NCBI GenBank assembly: GCA_949128115.1
Contig: OX421962.1
Coordinates: 8,774,262-8,838,261, forward strand
Direction: 5' to 3'
Length of the DNA: 64,000 nt
Source: Anaspis maculata
Lineage: Eukaryota; Arthropoda; Insecta; Coleoptera; Scraptiidae
Made by a program: the position numbers and the translations under genes. The notes under the pieces are model-generated. The model was given only the letters and a program-made list of their open reading frames with translations, did no database searches and was not told where the DNA came from. Below are positions 1-12,012 of the stretch, in pieces (the first letter of the stretch is position 1; each line of letters starts with the position of its first letter).

Positions 1-840
1 CGCCACGTCAAGCACGTGCAAAATGTAGGATTGGCAACAAGCAACTAAAACACTCCGCCATAAAAAACTTCAGTAGGACTAGGCAGCAAACTGCTTGTTT
101 ATGACTTCTTTTTGTTTATGCAGGAAAAGCGACCATAACCTTAGACCATAACCCTAGGTTAGACACAACCTCAGTCAGGTAAAGGCTGCAGATTGAATGA
201 GAGCTTCTGGCGGCATTCTTGAATTTTTCTGTGGAAATCCCAAGGTTCGAGTTTGGCTGAATCAGTTTTTTTTCTTTGTCCAATACCAGGGAGGTTTGGA
301 AAAATATTCAAGAGCTTTTCAAACACACAGCAAACTATTGCACCCATATTGTTTGTCTCTGCGCACATTCCAACACAAAACAGTCAAAACACGTCGTAAT
401 CGACGCAGTTTTTTTCTCGGATCAGCTGTTTGTCGCTCGCGCTCAGCAGAGTTCACCGCGTTCACGTCATCAAGGCCGTACGAAGTCTAGCAACGAATTC
501 TACGAATTCTGCTCACCTGGCGCCATCTGCTAACGTACCTGGGTCTCAGGATGCGTGGCGTCACGCGCAATTTTCTTGATTTTTTATCGGGGTCTGAATG
601 AAGCAAAAAAAATAAATGAAAAATGTGTGAGCTCTACGAAGGCTCTAGTATTTAAATTCATTTTTCCCCAGAACCCGTGAAACACTACGTCAACTACAGT
701 CAACAGATTGTATTTGATCTGATCAGAACGCTTGAGTATAGTCGCCAATGAGCGTGAAATGGCCATATCCAACTCTTATCAGCCTCAAGAATCCATACGT
801 TTCTATAGCTTCACACAGCTTGCCTAATTCTACAAGTAAG
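1..840. other. No recognisable gene
   Basis: Short overlapping frames only, none with a recognisable domain. A patch at about 400-550 is richer in G+C than its surroundings, but I see no TATA box, clear start or splice pattern in it. Confidence 0.4.
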
Positions 841-3039
841 CCAGTCAAATAAGGAAAGCTGGAGGGAAAAAACTGTTGGAGTTTTGGAACTTTGACAGTA
901 ATGTCCGGTAAGGTGTACTGTTGAACATACTGAAAGTCTAAACTCTACCTATTGAGCTCGAGCCGCCATTTTTGAAAAATGGTCCTTCGATCCAGTTTTC
1001 TGCTTATATTCCGCTTATCAACAGAGATATCCAATTAAGTTAATTAAAAAATCAAGACTATAAAATTGTCTACAAAAATTGCTTTATACCGATTTTTTTT
1101 CTCGTATCTGTTGATATTAATTGAATTAAATAACCAAAAAAAATATCAAAAAGGAGGTGATTTTTTGCCTATGGCTAGAGATATTGTCTCCAAAATTTGT
1201 GAAGATGTTGGCAGTCTACATCAAAGCTAAACGTGACAGTTGAGATGAAAAAAAATTGCGAAAATATAAATTTTTTTTTAATTAAGCAAAGATTTGGTTT
1301 TCGAGTTTTCCATTTCCAACAGAGCGGAGTGAAGGTTTCAATCAAACATCAATCAGTTTTGATATTTACAAATTGTGAGACAAGATTTCATCAGTATTGG
1401 GCCTTCACGAGCTTCTGGAATGCTCGATATGAATTAAACTGAAAGAATAATAGCTAAGTCGAAAAAGTGTTGTTTATTGGTTCTGAAAGAGACATTCCAA
1501 AACAAAAGACATCAGCAAAGGATATACAGGAGGTCCAAAAGTTATTCAACTGTATATGAGCCTCATATATTTGTGTGCCTTATCCAAAATAGTACAAAAT
1601 AATCAATCAAAATGTTAAAATCCACCCTGTATAACAAAAAGTCACGATACAAAATGGAAGTAGTAAAGCATATAGCAGCCTTCACATTGCTGACAAAAAA
1701 GAACAAAATGATTTGATTTATTTGGAAGTTATTAGTTCTCAAACTTGACTTTACAAATTTTAGCCAGTCAAATAGGGAAAAGTAGAGAGGAGTTAGTAAC
1801 TGTCGGAATTTCAGAAATTCGACAGGGATGTTCGCTAAGGTATACTTATTGACGTTCTGAAAGTCCCCGCCTCTACCTGTTGCGTTTGAGCCGCCATCTT
1901 GGAAAAATGGTTCTTCGATCAAGTTTATTACAATTTTTCCAAGATGGCGGCTCGAGCACAACAGGTAGAGACGGGGACTTTTAGTATGTTTATTAGTATA
2001 CCTTAGCGAACATCCATGTCAAATTTCTGAAACTCCGACAGCTACTTCTCTCTACTTTTCCCCATTTGACTGGATAAAATTTGTAAAGTCAAGTTTGAGG
2101 ACTAGTAACTTTCAAATAAATCAATTAATCTTGTTCTTTTTTTCAAAAATGTGAGGGCCGTTTTTTTGACATCAGGTATGCTTCACTACTTCCATTTTGT
2201 ATCTTTACTTTTTGTTATGCAGGGTATATTTTAACATTTTGATTGATTCTTTTGTACTATTTTGGATAAGGCACATCAATATGGGGCTCATATACAGTTA
2301 AATAACCTTTGGACCTCCTGTATATCCTTTGCCGATGTCTTTTGTTTCGGAATGTCTCCTTCAGAACCAATCGACAACACTTTTTGGACTTAGCTATTAT
2401 TCTTTCAGTTTAATTCATATCGAGCATTCCAGAAGCTCGTCAAGGCACAATACTGATGAAATCTTGTCTCACAATATGTACATATCAAAACTGATTGATG
2501 TTCGATTGAAACCCTCACTCTGGAAAATGTTGCCCTGTTGCCCTGTTGGAAATGTCAAACTCAAAAACCAAATTTTTGTTTCATTAAAAAAGAATAAAAA
2601 TATATTTTCGCATTTTTTTTTTGTATCTCAACTGTCACGTTCAGCTTTGATATAGACTGCCAACATCTTCACAAATTTTGAAGACAATATCTCTAGCCAT
2701 AGGCAAAAAATCGCTTATTGTTTGATATGTTTTTTTGTTAATTCAATTTAATTAATATCAACAGATACGAGAAAGAATCGGTATGGAACAATTTTTGTAG
2801 ACAATTTTATAGCCTTGATTTTTTATCAAACTTAATCGAATAACTCTGATGATCAGCGAAATATAAGCAGAAAACTGGATCGAAGGGCAATTTTTCTAAG
2901 ATGGCGGCTCGAGCTCAATAGGTAGAGTTGGGGACTTTTAGTATGTTTAACAGTACACCTTACCGGACATTACTGTCAAATTTCCAAAACTCCAACCGTT
3001 TTACCCCTCAAACGGAATTTTTTTTTCTAATTTGACTGG
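841..3039. repeat. 2.2-kb nested palindromic (foldback) element
   Basis: The two halves are diverged reverse complements. The left end starts CCAGTCAAAT and the right end finishes ATTTGACTGG. The same terminal module occurs again in the middle (1764-2073), in the same orientation within each arm, so each arm is module, spacer, module. Each module contains a CCGCCATCTTGG-type motif and GGTAGAG. Arms match at about 1030-1130 versus 2750-2850 as well, so the symmetry is full-length. No transposase reading frame is present and no convincing target duplication flanks it. It is best read as a non-autonomous foldback element. Frames at 1563-1961 and 2329-2655 are by-products. Confidence 0.8.
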
Positions 3040-4413
3040 CCTAAAGATCTCATCAACCAGCGTAAAGGGATCCATCCAGCAAGTCTTGAGAATCACATTC
3101 ACGGCTCTCAAATAAATTCCAGAAAAGCACTGAATATGACACGAATAACATTTAGAAACAAAGGTTGAAGAGTAGGCAATTTTAAGAAAATGCTCGCCTA
3201 AAATTCACCGATATTAATTATTTCAACTGTAACCTCTTGCGGAATTCCTGGAATAGCATCGGGTATTCTACGACGAGGACAATATCTCGAATGTCGAAGG
3301 ATGCGTTAGCCCTTTCTTTGTGCGGGCGCAAACAGGTGAAATTAAATGAGCAATATAAACACTTACCACCCCAGCAGGCGTGTCCATAACTCAGACAAGA
3401 ACCTGAAACAAAATTAAACACCCAGGTGAAAATCGTAATTTCTCTTTCAAGTTTGCGAGCAGCATGCAAAAAAAAAAGTATCGTTTCGTAATCCCGCGCC
3501 AACAATCCTTTACGTATTGAATACCTGCAATCCCCCGGAGGGTTGTTCAGAATCCTTTCTTATGTGGACTTACGGCCTGTAATACTATACCTACCACATA
3601 CCGTGCCGTGCTTTTTCGGCTCAATAAAAAGCTTACGCTCATCGCTTTATGATCTTGTGAAGCTTCAATTTGAACAATAATTCCAGGAATTTTTTTGCAT
3701 TCTCTACCTGCCTTTATATCTCAACCCAATAATGTCGTCAACAAATCTCGTATGTTCTCCATAAAGAAATATATTCACAAAAAAATATACGTCACTCCTC
3801 GATATCAAAGGCAAAATAAAATCAAATTGATTGGAAATAACGTGTTTAACTCTCTGCCGAATTTACGTAGGAAGATTTGTATCCACCAAATACGAGTATG
3901 GGCAGGTATTTGAGGCCTGGGGTGGAGGGGATGTTTCGTTGTCCTCGGCACAAAGCTTGATTTTTCCTCGGGCGCCCTGATAATTGTGCACAGGGAGACA
4001 GAGGGTAGGCATGTGGGGAGCGAGAGACCTATCCCACTTTGGAAGAATTTAAATGTGGTGGATGAGTGGTTGAGGGAGAATTCAATTTGTACTTATTTCT
4101 ATCCGGCTTCACGCAGTTGTTTTTTATATGCCTACTCACATAATATGGGAAGCGTATTTGGGCATATCTTCAACTAGGGAATGGTGAAAACCCGCCCGCG
4201 GCCCCGCCAATGATGACATGAGATATGAAATGATGACATTGAACTTTGAGGCTCATCGCTGCTCTATTACTTTTTCAAAGAAGTTATTGTGTGTGGGTTA
4301 TTTTGATACATATTCACATACAGTATTGATAGTAAACTGTTCAATGTTTGAAATTCAATACTTGTTGAGAAAGATGAAAAAACAAGTATATCATCAGTAA
4401 TAATCTGACAAGA
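3040..4413. other. No recognisable gene
   Basis: AT-rich spacer with short open frames only. A purine-rich stretch at about 3910-4030 has no coding hallmarks. I see no repeat family here that recurs elsewhere in the window. Confidence 0.4.
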
Positions 4414-4558
4414 GGTATGATTATCATCGATGATAATTTCGAATGAAATCGTGTCTGCAGATTCAACGACTGCGGAGCACTGCGGTAACAGTGCGTAGCA
4501 GGAGTTGAATGTGCAGCATCGATTCGATGAGAAACTATCATCGATTAATATTCATACC
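4414..4558. repeat. 145-bp hairpin MITE
   Basis: Begins GGTATGATTATCATCGATGA and ends with its imperfect reverse complement (TCATCGATTAATATTCATACC). The inverted match continues inward through TTCGAATGAAATCG and the ATTCAAC blocks to a centre near 4490. Superfamily unclear, because no clean target duplication is visible. Confidence 0.6.
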
Positions 4559-4714
4559 ACGACTTAAATTTAGCAAGACTATAACAAATTAAAAGAATTG
4601 AATTATATACTCACATCAGATATTTCAAGAAAAATCTAAGTTTCACCTATGTAGTGTCTATAATAATATGTATTACAAAATAGCAATTCAAAGATTCGTC
4701 CATCGTTAGTGAAG

Positions 4715-5012
4715 TACGAAGGCGTAGAGCGGCCACTGCAGTGTTTTTTTCTCAATTTACACTTTGAAACTGTAAATTTACACTTCAAACTGTAAATTTA
4801 CACTTTCAAACTGTAAATTTACACTTTCAAACTGTAAATTCACACTTTAAACTGTAAATCAAGCGTTGTGATGCCGGATTGGTTCAAATTCAAGTGGTCA
4901 ACGCACCCTTACCACATTCTCACCCTTATCACTTTATGTATATCCGTTGTTCCCAAAAAAATTATCAAAAATTCAAATTTCATTGAAGGGGGTGGCTTTT
5001 TAGCGCATTTTC
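4715..5012. repeat. Left terminal inverted repeat of foldback element
   Basis: Contains 5-6 tandem copies of the 21-bp unit (about 4745-4860), then a unique block through GGTGGCTTTTTAGCGCATTTTC that matches the right arm in reverse complement. Confidence 0.75.
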
Positions 5013-5490
5013 ATGTGTGATGTGTGTGATGCCAGAACAGCCATTATGTCTTCATGTTTAGTTTGAGGCCCTGCGCGCCCTCTTGTCTTCATGTGTCGTT
5101 TGGAACCATTTTTGTGTCTTCTTGTGCTTGTGGCTTTCGGAACTAGTGTGCCCCGTTTGGGTCTCCTTGTGTTCTTCGAAAGCCTACTGGGCCTTCTTCT
5201 TGACCTTCTTGCATTGTGTCGTGGCTTTCGCACCTTTGATGAAGCTTTGTCTCTGCTCTTGTGTCATTCGGAACCCCAAAATGGGCCCTTTTTTGTCTTA
5301 TTGTACTTTTGAAAACTTTGATGACTCCCGTTCATGTCTTATTGTAACGTCCGGGGCCCCAACGGAGCCCCTTGTGTCTTACTGTAACGTTTCGAGCCCC
5401 AGTGGGGCTCTTTGGGCTCGGTGTATCGTTCAGAGTCTTGATGAAATATCCCGAGAAATATCCCTGAACGTCAAGCGCGCTGTTTGAATA
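5013..5490. repeat. Degenerate GC-rich minisatellite, about 55-bp period
   Basis: Recurring GTGTCTTC...TTGTG and TTTCGGAACC / TTTGGAACC blocks alternate with GGGCCC/GAGCCCC blocks. The same kind of unit appears in opposite orientation at 12580-13200 and in the same orientation at 39020-39440. The overlapping open frames here (for example 5083-5487) follow from the repeat's lack of stops and have no protein signature. Confidence 0.55.
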
Positions 5491-6139
5491 TACTGTATTA
5501 GACAATTTGGTAGCTTATAGACGAATCGGCGGAGGACGCCAATAGTAGAACAACTTTTCCTATGGAAAAAACGTGCTGTATAGAACGTGCTGTAGTGCAG
5601 TTTTAATTGAAAAAATTGGTATAAATAGGTGCGGAACCTCCTATGACATGAAACTATGTTGAAAAGTGATGAAAAGTTAATTTTTCTTCAAAAATACACA
5701 TCCAAAATGCGACGTTATATGTACGTCAAAAAGTGATATCTACGAGATGTGGAATAGCGATATAGATAGTATTTCACATTTGGACATCTTTGAGATATCT
5801 CATTCATGTTCTAATTACCCGGACATAAGAGGTAACAGAGATGTCCACTCAACATCCCATAGACTTTTTTGTTAACATCGCAGTGTTGTGACTTGAACAT
5901 CTAAGTGATGTCACAGAGATGTTTTCTTGCTGAGTGGGTAGGTAGTCTTTCTATGCTGCAAGGTGCAGCAGCCCGATAAAGTGGTCCTGTGAAAATCTGT
6001 AGGCGGTGTTATATCTTCAACAAGTGAATATCCGCTCACGTGCGTGAGTCGCAATAGAGCATTCTCATAGTGCAGATCTGTCATTGATAGAAATGAAGTC
6101 CGGCTTGAAAATTGAATGTTCATACAAGACAAGAGTAAG
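5491..6139. other. Unique interior of foldback element
   Basis: AT-rich, no frame of note. It includes GAGATGT-type short repetitions at about 5740-5930 (several ACATCT/AGATGT blocks), but no regular array. Confidence 0.35.
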
Positions 6140-7385
6140 TTTCACTTTTCATGACAATCGTTCCACTAATGAAGAATTCCAATTTGGCGGCCAAGATGAC
6201 GGCGGGATCATAATATCCTACTTGAAAATAAGAATAATTATACGAGATAAGGGTAAATTCCAATAAGTTTCATGACAATCACTCCACTAATAACAGATTT
6301 CAATATGGCGGCCAAGATGGCGGCGAAATCATGAAATTTAGCTTGAAAATAAGAATGTTCATACAAGACAAAAATAATTTCAAGTTTGATGTCAATCGTT
6401 CCACTGATAAGAGATTTCAATATGATGGCCAAGATAGCAGTAGAATTATGAAATTTAGTTCGAAAATAAGAATGCTCATACGTGACAAGGGTAAGTTCCA
6501 TGAAAATCGTTCCACTGATAAGAAATTTCAATATGACGGCCAAGATGGCGGTGGAATTATGAAATTCAACTTGAAAATAAGAATGATCATACGATACAAG
6601 AATATAAGTTCCAAGTTCCATGAAAATCGTTTCACTAATGAGAAATTTCAATATGAAGGCCAAGATGGCAGTGGAATCATGGAATTCAACTTGAAAATGA
6701 TAATGATCATACAAGACAAGAAAAACTTCCAAGTTTCATGTCAATTGTTCCAATAATAAGAGATTTGAATATGGCGGTCAAGATGGCGGCGGAATCATAA
6801 AATTCATCTTGAAAATAAGAATGTTCATACAAGACAAGAATAAGTTCATGACAAGAATCAATAATATCAAGAGATTTTAATGTGGCGGTCAAGATGGCGG
6901 CGGAATCATGAAATTCATCTTGGAAATAGGAATGTTCATACAAGACAAGAATAAGTTCCAAGTTTGATGGCAATCGTTCCACTAATGAAAGATTCAATAT
7001 GGCGGCCAAGATGGCGGTGGAATCATAAAATTCAACTTGAAAATGATAATGATTATACGAGACAAAGGACAAGGATGAGTTCCAAGTTTCATGACAATCC
7101 CTCCACTAATAACAGATCTCAAAATAGAGGCCAAGATGGCGGCGAAATCATGAAATTCATCTTGAAAATAAGAATGTTCATACAAGACAAGAATAACTTC
7201 AGTGTTTGATGTCAATAGTTCCACTAATAAGAGATTTCAATATGGCGGCCAAGATGGCGGCGGAATCATGAAATTTAGCTGGAAAATAAAAATGATTACA
7301 CGTGACAAGGGTAAGTTCCAAGTTTCATGAAAATCGTTCCACTAATAAGAAATTTCAACATAGCGGCCAAGATGGCGGCGTAACC
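6140..7385. repeat. Tandem array, about 11 units of about 118 bp
   Basis: Each unit reads roughly: ATGACAATCGTTCCACTAAT, AAGAGATTTCAATATGGCGG, CCAAGATGGCGGCGGAATCA, TGAAATTCA, CTTGAAAATAAGAATG, TTCATACAAGACAAG. Unit starts fall near 6150, 6271, 6388, 6499, 6619, 6736, 6846, 6965, 7090, 7208 and 7327, so the period is 110-125. Because the period is often a multiple of three, the minus strand stays open for 164, 121 and 76 codons with a repeating 39-residue pattern (EHSYFQ..FHDS.AIL). This is a side effect of the array rather than evidence for a gene. Every unit carries a CAAGATGGCGGC-like site. Confidence 0.85.
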
Positions 7386-7424
7386 ACGAAATCCAATCTG
7401 TCCACTAGCAACTCTTGAGAACCT

Positions 7425-7810
7425 AAGCTATCCATCGGAAAAAGTTTCAGGGCTCTAGGTTCATTCCCCGAGGAGGAGTTCAATTTCTTAGAAGTGCACA
7501 GGAAATCTTTCTTTTTTGATAATAATAGTGTTAACTGTGTATGTATGAAAAATCTTGCCCATTGGCCACCCTTGGAGATATCAGCTATCCATCGGATGAA
7601 GTTCCAAGGCTCTAGCTTCATTCCCGGAGGAGGAGTTCAACTTCTTAGAAGTGCACAGTAAATCTTTGGTTTTTGATAATAATAATGATAACTATGTATG
7701 GATAACGAAAATAATGGCCATTGGCCACCCTTGGGGACATCAGCTATGATTCAAAAGAAGTTTCAAGGCTCTAACTTTGATCCCCGAGGAGGAGCACAAC
7801 TATACTCAAT
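7425..7810. repeat. About 157-bp tandem repeat, 2.4 copies
   Basis: CAGCTATCCATCGGA, GGCTCTAG.TTCATTCCC, GAGGAGGAGTTCAA, CTTAGAAGTGCACAG and CATTGGCCACCCTTGG recur in the same order starting near 7427 and 7584, and partly at 7741. A (CAGA)n microsatellite follows at about 7824-7840. Confidence 0.7.
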
Positions 7811-7849
7811 TTCTACACGAACAGACAGACAGACAGACAAACCGGCCAT

Positions 7850-8278
7850 ATGAGCGTCATTTTCTCACGAAAATGCGCTGAAAAGCCACCCCTTCGATTT
7901 TTAATTTTCAATAATTTTTGTGGGAACAATGGATATAAAGTGATAAGGGTGAGAATGTGGTGAGGGTGCGTTGACCACTTGAATTTGAACCAATCCGGCA
8001 TCACAACGCCTAATTCACAGTTTTAAAGTGTAAATTTAAAGTTCACAGTTTCAAAGGGTGAATTTACAGTTTACAGTTTCAAAGTAAAAATTTACAGTTT
8101 CAAAGTGTAAATTTACAGTTTCAAAGTGTAAAATTACAGTTTCAAAGTGTAAAATTACAGTTCCAAAGTGTAAATTTACAGTTTCAAAGTGTGAATTCAC
8201 AGTTTCATAGTGTAAATTTACAGTTTCAAAGTGTAAATTAGGAAAAAAACACTGCAGTGGCCGCTTTACGCCTTCGTA
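7850..8278. repeat. Right terminal inverted repeat of foldback element
   Basis: Mirror of 4715-5012 but longer, because it holds about 10-11 copies of the 21-bp unit against 5-6 on the left. This unequal copy number is typical of slippage or unequal exchange in foldback arms. Confidence 0.75.
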
Positions 8279-8693
8279 GTAAAGCGTATTGCATGGACAT
8301 GATTTTCCATGTTACGAGCAGATCCCGTGTAAATCCACCCAATGTGACATTTCTCTGATCTGAATGCCTGTGTCCACATCAACACCACAGACGAATTCTA
8401 TATCTGTATATATTTTGTACCCCTGAACCCATCTTTGGGGTGAGTAATCACGTTTTAAACTCTATCATTAGTATCCCACTAGTATTTTTCATGTATTTTC
8501 AACAGTTTACATTCAAAATAAAAGTAACCTCAAACTGAAATCAACCTGACAGGAGGTAAACAAGCCGAAATCGGTGATGAATTCAATTGTTTCTTATCAT
8601 GGCTGTGATGTCCTCTTGGTACCCCGAATCCGTGCATCTCATTGGCTGAAACACAGTCTAGTTACCTATGCGTTATATGGTCATAGGCATAAC
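8279..8693. other. No recognisable gene
   Basis: Spacer between the foldback and hAT elements. It ends with the left copy of the GGCATAAC target duplication (8686-8693). Confidence 0.4.
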
Positions 8694-9673
8694 CAGGGTC
8701 GATTCTGGCTCGTCGGCCACCCTCGTGCGGAAAAAATTTGGCCGCCCGGCGCCCGTCAGCTGTAGCCCCGCAGCAATTTTCTAGCGGGGGCACCGGGGTT
8801 CCCTAGAAATTGCGCCGCAGGCAATTTTTTTCCACTTTGCGGGCATAAAACCGCCAAGGCCCCATTTTGAACAAAAATTATAAACAATTATAAATTATAA
8901 TCTAGTTTGCGCTGAGGATCAAGGTGCGTCCATGGCCATCCCACTTCAGCATACCCCTCAGTATACTCTATAGATTAGTTTTTAGGCACTTAGTTATACC
9001 AATTATTCATCGGTATATTAATTTTGTAGTTGAATGGAATGAGAAAAAGCTGTTTAAATAGGTGGTTGTTTATTGATAAGGAGGCAAAACCCAAAAAAAT
9101 GTCATAATTATTTGTAAAATACCTATAATTTTAAAAATACAACAACTTGCAAAATTCTGAAAACAAAAAACTTGACAAAACTTATACATATTTGATGTAT
9201 AAAAGGTAAGCACTAGGTCCTTGAGTATTTGGTACTAGGTAACCAAAGGCCGGTATTTCCGAGGGTATTTCCATGCCCTCAAGAAGTTTTGAATAGGCTA
9301 TTTGTCAAATAAACCCTGCGCAGAGCAAAGAGCACAAAGTTCATTAGCCAAACAGACTATCCGAAATGTTACCAAGAGATAGAAATTCTTGCCCTTCCTC
9401 AGATACTTGTTTGAGAAAGAAGTCTAATATCTATGATAGTTGACGAAGGGCGGCCGCCTCGCTTCCATTCTTGACAAACTGTTGTATTTTTTCGGCACTG
9501 AAAATTCACAATTTACGCAGGGCGACCGCCTTAGGTCTCGAAAATCATAATATCGGTTTCATTTTCGACACTCAATTTTTCGTTCAAAAAAATTGGGCGA
9601 CCATTCGCCGCCCTTGAATTTTGGCCGCCCTTGTGCAGGGGCACTCCTAGCACACCACTCAGAATCGGCCCTG
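8694..9673. mobile_element. Non-autonomous hAT-type element, 980 bp
   Basis: Begins CAGGGTCGATTCTG and ends CAGAATCGGCCCTG. It is flanked by identical 8-bp direct repeats GGCATAAC at 8686-8693 and 9674-9681. An 8-bp duplication with CAGGG...CCCTG termini is the hAT signature. Sub-terminal GGCGGCC/GGCCGCCC blocks are also inverted (8702-8760 versus 9590-9640). There is no transposase frame in the AT-rich interior. Confidence 0.85.
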
Positions 9674-9681
9674 GGCATAAC

Positions 9682-10079
9682 TCTTCATACGATGGTACAG
9701 GTCAAACTAGTGAGCCTTTTTGAAGTATCTTTACTTCTGTATAAGTGCAAGGGTCTTATCACGGAAGTTTTGAATTCATCCTGGAATAGATATCGATAAC
9801 ATGAACACAAAACTTCACAAAAATTGCGCTGGGGACCACGACGTGCGAATAAGACAAACACCTGTACCGTTGGCGGAGGTGCCGTGTTTCGACAGCTTGC
9901 CGGAACATGAGCGAAGCCGATTAACTTTTCTACAGCTCTTGCAAATGAGCTGTCGATCATTGCTGGTATATGCCGGGAGGACAACGGGAGGGACGAGAAC
10001 CTTCTGATTTTCTAAGAGCGTCTGCATCTTGAAGATAATTGCACAATGTTCGAGCTTAGGTGTAAATTCGTAGGATGAA
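9682..10079. other. No recognisable gene
   Basis: A 68-codon frame with an ATG at 9801 is present but has no domain or splice support. I do not call it a gene. Confidence 0.35.
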
Positions 10080-11520
10080 GTTTGGATGTTGGCGAGGATG
10101 TTGGCGATAAAGTCAATATTTCCAAGATCAAGTCTGAATTCACGCCATGAATCTAATTGTGAGTTGACCCCTAAATTTCGAGTTCAATAGTCGAGCCCGA
10201 GTTCGAATTTCTGTCATAAGAGATATCGAAATGAAGTTGAAATTCCTCATATCAACTCAGGATGTTTCAAATGAAGCCACAGCTTGAAAATGAGTTACAA
10301 TTTCCTGCGTAAAGTTGGGATTGCCGAGGTGAATGTCGCATATAGGCTTTGTCGAGATGAAATTCTTCCCACGATGAAGTTAGAGTTTCTCTCGGAATCT
10401 TCGAGACAGGTTCAAATCCCTGAAATGAAGTCTGATTTTCTGACATAAACTGTAAATAAGTCTGAGCTGAGGTCTGAACCGCCGAGTTTCAATTTGAATC
10501 ACTGACATTGAGTCAGGGTTTCCAAGAAAAACTTGAAATTTCTGAAATAAACCCAGAACTTCTGGGACAAACTCAAAGAATTTCTCTAAGACACAGTCGA
10601 ACTTTTTGCGATTAAGTCTGATTTTGCGAAGTGTGGTTTGAATTTCCAGTCATAAAAAATAGAATTTCTTCATCAGCGAATAATTCAGAAATTCTAAAAT
10701 AAAATCTGAGATGAAACCAAAATTCTCAAGATACACTTAAATTGGCTGAGATTGACTCAGCATCAGAATTTTGAAGACCTAACCTCCGTACCTCCGACAT
10801 AAAGTTGCATACAATTCAGAATCACTAGTTCTCAAGAGAAAAATTTGAAGTTTGGAGATGAAGTCTGAATTTTCGGCTTGGGAGGAAATGAAGGATTTCC
10901 GCAATATAATCCTGATGATTTTCGAGGACCAGGTAGAGTTTATGTTTAGAGTAGAGTTTTAGGAACTTCCAAGATAAAATCTGAGTTTTAGAATTGAACT
11001 CCGAACAACATAATGTTACATTATCACGACTCGAAATTTCTTGGATAGAATGTGATTTTTTGACATTAGATCTTAATGTCCGAGATGAAATTGTATTCTC
11101 CAAGAGAAATTATTCAGAATTTCGAAAAATTGAATCCAACTTTCAGGATTGAGTCTAAAACTCCGGCAGGAGGAAGTGTTCACAAAAAATAGTTGGAAAT
11201 TTCAAGGCGAAGTCTAAACGGACGTAAAGTGGGAATTTCCAAGATGAAGTCTGAATCTCGAAGATGATCGTAGAATTACCGAGCTGGAGTATGAAGTCCT
11301 GATGACGTCTGGATGTCTGCGATAAGGTTAATATTTCCAAAATTAAATCTGAATTTGTGAGGGAAAGTCCGATTTCCCATAAGAAATATGAATTATCTCC
11401 TGAACTTCAGGTTCAACAGTCGAGCCTGAAATCGAGTTTTTTTCATGAGCCAAGAGATATTGGAACAAATAAGTTGAATTTTCGCATAATTAGTAAGAAT
11501 TTTCAATTATATATTTATTG
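10080..11520. repeat. Degenerate minisatellite, about 25-32-bp units, forward orientation
   Basis: Variants of TTTCCGAGATGAAGTCTGAA recur dozens of times with drifting spacing, e.g. GATGAAGTTTGGATGTT, AATGAAGTCTGATTTTC, GATGAAGTCTGAATTTTC, GATGAAGTCTGAATCTC. Open minus frames such as 10825-11103 are artefacts of the repetition. Confidence 0.6.
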
Positions 11521-12010
11521 AAGAAATTCAACATCCTACCACCAATTGTGGTCTGTATAAGAAGGAAAAATCAACAATAAAAATATTAAGGACTTAAAAG
11601 TATAAGTAACTGAGGTAAATATTTAAATGCTCGGGGTATAGTAGGGTGTAGACCTTGAAAGTTTTATCTTGTATAGTTGGTGTATAAATGTTTTTTTTTA
11701 AATTAAAACGGAATATTCCAAGGTTTCTAAAACAATTTGTCTGATTAAATTTTTTTGAATAGAGAATTTTTTCATAAAGTCAATGAAAAATTTTGAGTCG
11801 GTTCCGCGAGCTCCTATGAAAAATCCAATAATTTCGATTGGAATTTTATTTTTGGAGATGGGTAGGGGGGACGGGGGCGGGACATGCATTCGTGCTTTTT
11901 CCCAACCTCGTTCCCAACTAAACTTGCACTCGAGCACATTTTCCAAAAATTATCAGTAATTTTCATTGAACTTGTTATATTACTACTGAAAATCGTATGT
12001 GGAGCAGTCG
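11521..12010. other. No recognisable gene
   Basis: AT-rich spacer. The minus frame at 11698-11946 has no recognisable domain. Confidence 0.35.
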
Positions 12011-12012
12011 GG

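Larger units (their letters stand above)
4715..8278. mobile_element. Foldback-like element, 3.56 kb, tandem-repeat arms
   Basis: Outer ends TACGAAGGCGTA(G/A)AGCGGCC are inverted, followed by CACTGCAGTG and then by arrays of about 21-bp units (core AAAGTGTAAATTTACAG). Next comes an inverted non-repetitive block containing GATGCCGGATTGGTTC. This design, long terminal inverted repeats built partly from short tandem repeats, is that of Foldback (FB/Galileo-type) elements. Flanking hexamers GTGAAG (4709-4714) and GTAAAG (8279-8284) could be a decayed target duplication with one mismatch. The interior carries three separate satellite modules (5013-5490, about 6140-7385, 7425-7810). No transposase frame is visible, so the element is non-autonomous. 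Confidence 0.75.

Noticed and set aside
5083..5487. 134-codon cysteine-rich plus ORF
   Set aside because: Lies wholly in the degenerate 55-bp minisatellite, with the composition of the repeat.
6238..7224. Minus-strand frames of 164, 121 and 76 codons with a 39-residue repeat
   Set aside because: They are the translation of the 118-bp satellite, and the frame breaks whenever unit length is not a multiple of three. No start context, leader or domain.
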